Positions 28,093 to 32,137 of a stretch of DNA of 32,137 nucleotides are shown piece by piece. This stretch comes from Candidatus Thiodiazotropha taylori. GTDB lineage: Bacteria > Pseudomonadota > Gammaproteobacteria > Chromatiales > Chromatiaceae. Position 1 is the first letter of the stretch. Each line of letters starts with the position of its first letter. Position numbers and translations under genes: made by a program. The DNA lies in assembly GCA_019100305.1 (NCBI GenBank), contig JAHRHW010000002.1, positions 1-32,137 of the forward strand, given 5' to 3'. Under the pieces are notes generated by a model. It worked only from the letters and a program-made list of their open reading frames with translations. It was not told the origin of the DNA and ran no database searches.

Positions 28093-28938
28093 TCAGGACT
28101 CCCGCTCGATTACTTGTTCCAGAAGCGTGAGAAAATCGGCTTCGCTTTTAACTTGCGACAGCTCATGGGTTGTTACTGTGTATCCATATTTAGCCGCAAT
28201 CGACTCATAGCGTGGTATTCTGGCTCTGAACAGCTTAGGGAATACCCAGCGGATAAAATCATTCGGTTCGATAAGAGAAACATAGTCCACACCTTTGCTT
28301 TCCATGTACTCAGCCAACTGTTGATCCAGAAATGCTTCTCTGTAGTAGAGGGGCTTCGGATGGGATACTGAACGAGCGATCAATGACTGCTCATCCTCCT
28401 CACTCGCTCTGATATAGAGAATCAATGAATGTCTATCAAGAAACTCTAACAGTCCCGGTTCGTCCAACTCGCAAAGACTGCCTCCCACATCGTTTATGAA
28501 GTGGTTATAGCCATAAATCAGCTTTGCCTTTCGCATAAAAGCAGGCACATCGTACATGGCAGCAATCTCTGCCTGTCTGTGCAGATTCTGACGCCGTTTG
28601 AATTCGGTCAAGGACAATCCACCAAGCTCAGGATCTCCCAACATACCAAGAAAGGTGGAGACCGGATTCAGATTATGAAATGTGACATTACTGCGGATAA
28701 AGATCGAATCCGAGTGGAGTAGATCTCTCAGCAATGGCACACTCATGGCCTGTTCTTTGATGGTATCCAGAATGGGTTCATCGAGATAGCGGGTACCGAT
28801 ACGATAGTCTCCGGAGTAGTGAAACCAATTACTGCGTCGTAACAGATTCGAGAGCCGTGTCTTCCCCACACCAGACATACCCATCAAAGTGACGCTTTTT
28901 CTATCCCACTTACGGAATTGTTCCGGACTCAATCTCAC
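28093..28938 (-). CDS. P-loop ATPase of unknown role, apparently co-transcribed with metA
   Basis: Walker A GMSGVGKT; its TGA stop (28093-28095) is 1 nt from the metA ATG (28089-28091). Confidence 0.75.
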   Translation of the reverse strand: MRLSPEQFRKWDRKSVTLMGMSGVGKTRLSNLLRRSNWFHYSGDYRIGTRYLDEPILDTIKEQAMSVPLLRDLLHSDSIFIRSNVTFHNLNPVSTFLGMLGDPELGGLSLTEFKRRQNLHRQAEIAAMYDVPAFMRKAKLIYGYNHFINDVGGSLCELDEPGLLEFLDRHSLILYIRASEEDEQSLIARSVSHPKPLYYREAFLDQQLAEYMESKGVDYVSLIEPNDFIRWVFPKLFRARIPRYESIAAKYGYTVTTHELSQVKSEADFLTLLEQVIERES

Positions 28939-29016
28939 TGCCAGTTTCTCCTATCGCAAGAGGCGCACATTCTACGGAGAAGCCAGGTTGGATGAAAGTC
29001 ATACAGGAAAAATTGA

Positions 29017-29035
29017 GATAATGAGAATCATTTTC
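29017..29035. promoter_or_regulatory. Fur box
   Basis: GATAATGAGAATCATTTTC matches the 19-bp consensus GATAATGATAATCATTATC at 17/19 positions. Confidence 0.8.
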
Positions 29036-29046
29036 AAAATACTCTC

Positions 29047-29162
29047 TGATTTTCGATTCTCCTGGATTCCATCACCACCGCCTTCAATCTGGAGTGTGTT
29101 TGAAGGAACAAGGCAGAATCCGATTCTTCCAGAAGAAGACAAACAACCTTTTTGTTTTATTT
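29047..29162 (+). ncRNA. Candidate Fur-controlled small RNA (speculative)
   Basis: Promoter-like TTGAGA (29013-29018)/CAAAAT (29035-29040) overlaps the Fur box; stem CCTTCAA (29081-29087)/TTGAAGG (29100-29106); T-rich CCTTTTTGTTTTATTT at 29147-29162. Confidence 0.3.
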
Positions 29163-30072
29163 ATCAAAATGTTATTAGGTATATTCAGAAAGACTCGGTC
29201 ACCCAAGAGTGGTAGTCGCCGAGCTTAAGGAATCTTCGCATGACGATAGGCTATTCTACTCGGTAAAAAAATGCCTGAGAAACAAGATCGATACCCCGCT
29301 TAACAGTCTGATCAGGTGGTGAGATCAAAACAACCGGCTGTGACCTGGACGGCTTCAGGCCCATATCGTCACGACCACTCTTCGGCATCTCACGTTGGAT
29401 CTCTCAGTATCGTGCTATTCCAGTACGCCACCACACTCCAGCCTCCACATAGCAGTCTCTCAGTTATGCCAGTATCAGGCATAAGATTTACATGAGACAT
29501 CGCTGTCAACCAACTGTTTTTACTAAATATCATTTCAGGACAAAATATTGCCAGGAAGCGTGCCCGGAACGGCCCACTGTAAGCATCATCCAGAGTTATC
29601 TCTTCACAGATGCAGTTTCCATCTGTTAGCGGAGTGACGTCGCCAACGCTCGTTTCCCAGTAGCAGGATCGTTCTCAATCTGTCAGGCCCTATTCAATGG
29701 GAACACTGAAGATCGAAGAAGTGTCTTGCCAGCTGCCCTGTTGCGATTGATCCAATTCCAGTCGATCAGGCAGACAGAGAGGATGCCTAAGGCGGATCTG
29801 TATCACTGATCACAGTCGTGTTAGATTGTAAAATAAGTTAACATTTCGGGAAGTTAATTCACTATCGCTGTATGGCACTTTGGTTCTCTGTATCGGGCGC
29901 GAAGACCTTATCAGTCAGCAACCATGCCGAATGGAGCGCCAATTCCGATTGGCTGTTGAATTTCTGAATGAACTTCAACAAACGATCAAGCATTGAGACT
30001 GTTAGCCGTTATTGAAGCAGACAGGGACAAGCGAGCACAGAATCCACCTAAAGACTGCAAACACCTATCACT

Positions 30073-31131
30073 ATGCCCCATGTACTTATTATTGATGACC
30101 AATCAATAACCCGCATGATTCTTCAAGAATTGGTCGGTTCAATTGATGCTGATGTCTCATCTACCTGTTTTGCTGATCCCACTGAAGCCTTGGATTGGGC
30201 CAAAACCCATGAAATAGACCTCGTAATCACCGATTACAAAATGCCTCAGATGGATGGCATAAAGTTCATCAAGTGGTTAAGGCGTATACCTGGCTGCAGC
30301 GACGTACCCGTGATGATTGTTACCTGCGTGGAGGACCAGTCGGTTCGCTACTCCGCCCTCGAATCCGGCGCCAACGACTTCATCACCAAGCCAATCGATC
30401 ATACTGAGTGTAAGGCCCGCTGCAACAACATGTTGACCATGAGTCATCAGCGAAAAATGATCAAAGATCGAGCGCTTCTACTGGAACAGGAGATCCGCAA
30501 AACCACTCAGGAGTTGCACGACCGGGAACAGGAAACCCTGATGCGTCTGGCAAAGGCTGGCGAGTACCGGGATGAAGATACCGGTAATCATATTTTAAGA
30601 ATCTCCAGGTATTCTCTACTAATTGCCAAAAAACTGGGGTTATCTCAAGAACGCTGCGATTTGATTGCACAGTCAGCTCCTATGCATGATATAGGCAAAA
30701 TCGGTATACCTGACGCAATCCTGCTCAAACCCGGTAAATTGACCGCGGAAGAGTACAACATCATGCAACGACACACGCTACTTGGATACGAAATACTCAA
30801 AGACAGCTTATCGAAGTATATTCAAACTGGTGCGATCATTGCTCTGAACCATCATGAAAAATACAACGGAAAGGGCTATCCAAATAATTTGAACGGCGAT
30901 GAAATACCTCTGGAAGCCAGAATTGTGGCAGTTGCTGATGTTTTTGATGCATTGGTATCAGATAGACCCTATAAAAAAAGCTGGTCAATCGAAAAGGCCA
31001 TTGACTATATTAGCCAAGAGAGAGGATCCCATTTTGATCCAGACTGCGCCGATGCATTTCTCAGTGAAATGCAGGAAGTGGAGGCCATTCACTATGCCCT
31101 GCGTGGAACCCTCGAAGGAACGCATTCTTGA
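30073..31131 (+). CDS. Response regulator with HD-GYP c-di-GMP phosphodiesterase output (RpfG-like)
   Basis: REC: VLIIDDQSITR, LVITDYKMPQMDG, ANDFITKPID; HD-GYP: MHDIGKIGIPD, HTLLGYEIL, LNHHEKYNGKGYP, RIVAVADVFDAL. Confidence 0.93.
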   Translation: MPHVLIIDDQSITRMILQELVGSIDADVSSTCFADPTEALDWAKTHEIDLVITDYKMPQMDGIKFIKWLRRIPGCSDVPVMIVTCVEDQSVRYSALESGANDFITKPIDHTECKARCNNMLTMSHQRKMIKDRALLLEQEIRKTTQELHDREQETLMRLAKAGEYRDEDTGNHILRISRYSLLIAKKLGLSQERCDLIAQSAPMHDIGKIGIPDAILLKPGKLTAEEYNIMQRHTLLGYEILKDSLSKYIQTGAIIALNHHEKYNGKGYPNNLNGDEIPLEARIVAVADVFDALVSDRPYKKSWSIEKAIDYISQERGSHFDPDCADAFLSEMQEVEAIHYALRGTLEGTHS

Positions 31132-32137
31132 ACGAGCAAACAGTAACGCCACAGAGATCTGATATTACCTCACATGAGAGTGATCAGGTCTACTACGGCC
31201 TGAGCTTATTTGTCAGTTTTGTGGCATTTATTGGCCTGGCTCTGACCTATCTGTGGTCTGCATCGACGCCGGTTAACCTCATGACACTGGTATTGGCCTG
31301 TCAATTCCTGCTGCTCCGATTTATTGAACACTATAAATGTCTCTACTCCTCCAGCTCAATCAAACGCAGTTCATCAATCATTCTCGATCAGCTGTTTCTC
31401 GGACTGATCACCTTTGCGGGTGGTTCGGCGCTTCTCCTGTTGCCTCTCAGTAGTGTGTTGATTTTTGCATCACGTTTTTTTGGCAGATCCTATCTCTGGC
31501 TGGGAATTGGAACAGCGTTTACAATGCTGACCACCACACTGCATCTGGCACAGCAAATGGAGTTGCTGCAAGCGTTACTACTGAGTGTTCTTGCTCTGTT
31601 ACCCCCTGTCCTTGTATCCATACACAGATATGGCGCATCGAAACAGGATAAGCAGGACACAGAGCAGCTACCCACACTACCTCAACTGGAGGAAGAGCCT
31701 CCAAAACAGGCTGAATCACCTGCAGATGCACAACGATTTACCGCTCAGCCTGCAAAACGTGCTATTCAGCGCATATTGATATTGTCCCGTAACAAAAGCA
31801 CTACAGCCCTTCTCTCCCGCCAACTGTTCGCTTGGGGACATGAAACAACAACCTGCAGTAACAGCCTGCAGGCATTCAAACACATGCTCTCTCGCAGTCA
31901 GGGAGAGGTCTTCACCCCCTACTCATCCCTCATTGTCGATGGCGAAAATCTGGATATTGAGCCACTCTCATTGGCACGTCTGATCAAGAATGAATCACTA
32001 CTTGATGATGTTAGACTGATCTGCATACAAACATCTTTCTACAATGAGAAGTATGCGCACAGATTGTTGCGGGCAGGCTACCACACGCTACTCGAATCCC
32101 CATGGACCAAAGAGCAACTGTTCAGCATCATCAGTTA
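31128..32137 (+). CDS. Partial ORF (runs off window): five putative TM segments then a receiver-like domain, not listed in the ORF track
   Basis: TTG 31128 overlaps the HD-GYP stop (TTGA); no in-frame stop to the window end on manual translation; hydrophobic stretches then ILILSRNKSTTALLSRQLFAWGHETTTCSNSLQAF...SLIVDGENLD...LLESPWTKEQLFSIIS. Confidence 0.75.
   Translation, partial: MNEQTVTPQRSDITSHESDQVYYGLSLFVSFVAFIGLALTYLWSASTPVNLMTLVLACQFLLLRFIEHYKCLYSSSSIKRSSSIILDQLFLGLITFAGGSALLLLPLSSVLIFASRFFGRSYLWLGIGTAFTMLTTTLHLAQQMELLQALLLSVLALLPPVLVSIHRYGASKQDKQDTEQLPTLPQLEEEPPKQAESPADAQRFTAQPAKRAIQRILILSRNKSTTALLSRQLFAWGHETTTCSNSLQAFKHMLSRSQGEVFTPYSSLIVDGENLDIEPLSLARLIKNESLLDDVRLICIQTSFYNEKYAHRLLRAGYHTLLESPWTKEQLFSIIS

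Noticed and set aside
28889-29215. Plus-strand 108-aa ORF overlapping the ATPase start and the Fur box
   Set aside because: Overlaps the 5' end of a well-supported gene; low-complexity, no signal peptide or motif. The internal ATG lies inside the Fur box, so a normal leader is unlikely.
1-32137. CRISPR array, prophage, transposase or defence island
   Set aside because: No regularly spaced repeats, phage structural genes, transposases or recognised defence genes found; dgt looks like the housekeeping dGTPase rather than a phage-defence variant.

Overview
A gammaproteobacterial-looking chromosomal segment of about 32 kb, mostly housekeeping and signalling genes. I see no prophage, CRISPR array, intact IS element or recognisable defence island. 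Left to right: an orphan secreted protein; a DsbA/FrnE-like thioredoxin-fold protein; an RsmC-like methyltransferase; tcdA; a Cache/HAMP-PAS-GGDEF-EAL protein with a C-terminal CZB-like zinc domain, downstream of an orphan ABC-type substrate-binding protein; a Spy/CpxP-like gene with a response regulator and histidine kinase; dGTPase; an EamA transporter; a DUF2959 lipoprotein; a PiT phosphate transporter; a TonB-dependent receptor / YfiR-like / GGDEF-EAL cassette; a membrane protein; tRNA-Asp(GUC); a DUF1800-DUF1501 pair; a P-loop ATPase-metA pair; an ORF-poor ~0.85 kb region next to a strong Fur-box match; a REC-HD-GYP regulator; and an open-ended ORF missed by the ORF track (five putative TM segments plus a degenerate receiver). 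The best leads are: (i) the Fur box at 29017-29035 beside a gene-poor stretch, a possible iron-responsive sRNA; (ii) the TBDR-YfiR-DGC/PDE cassette; (iii) the missed 5TM/pseudo-receiver ORF coupled to the HD-GYP gene; (iv) a 28-nt exact repeat at two convergent gene junctions plus a partial third copy; (v) three GTTAC repeats at 10-bp period upstream of the Spy-like operon. All family calls come from reading motifs, not from database searches.
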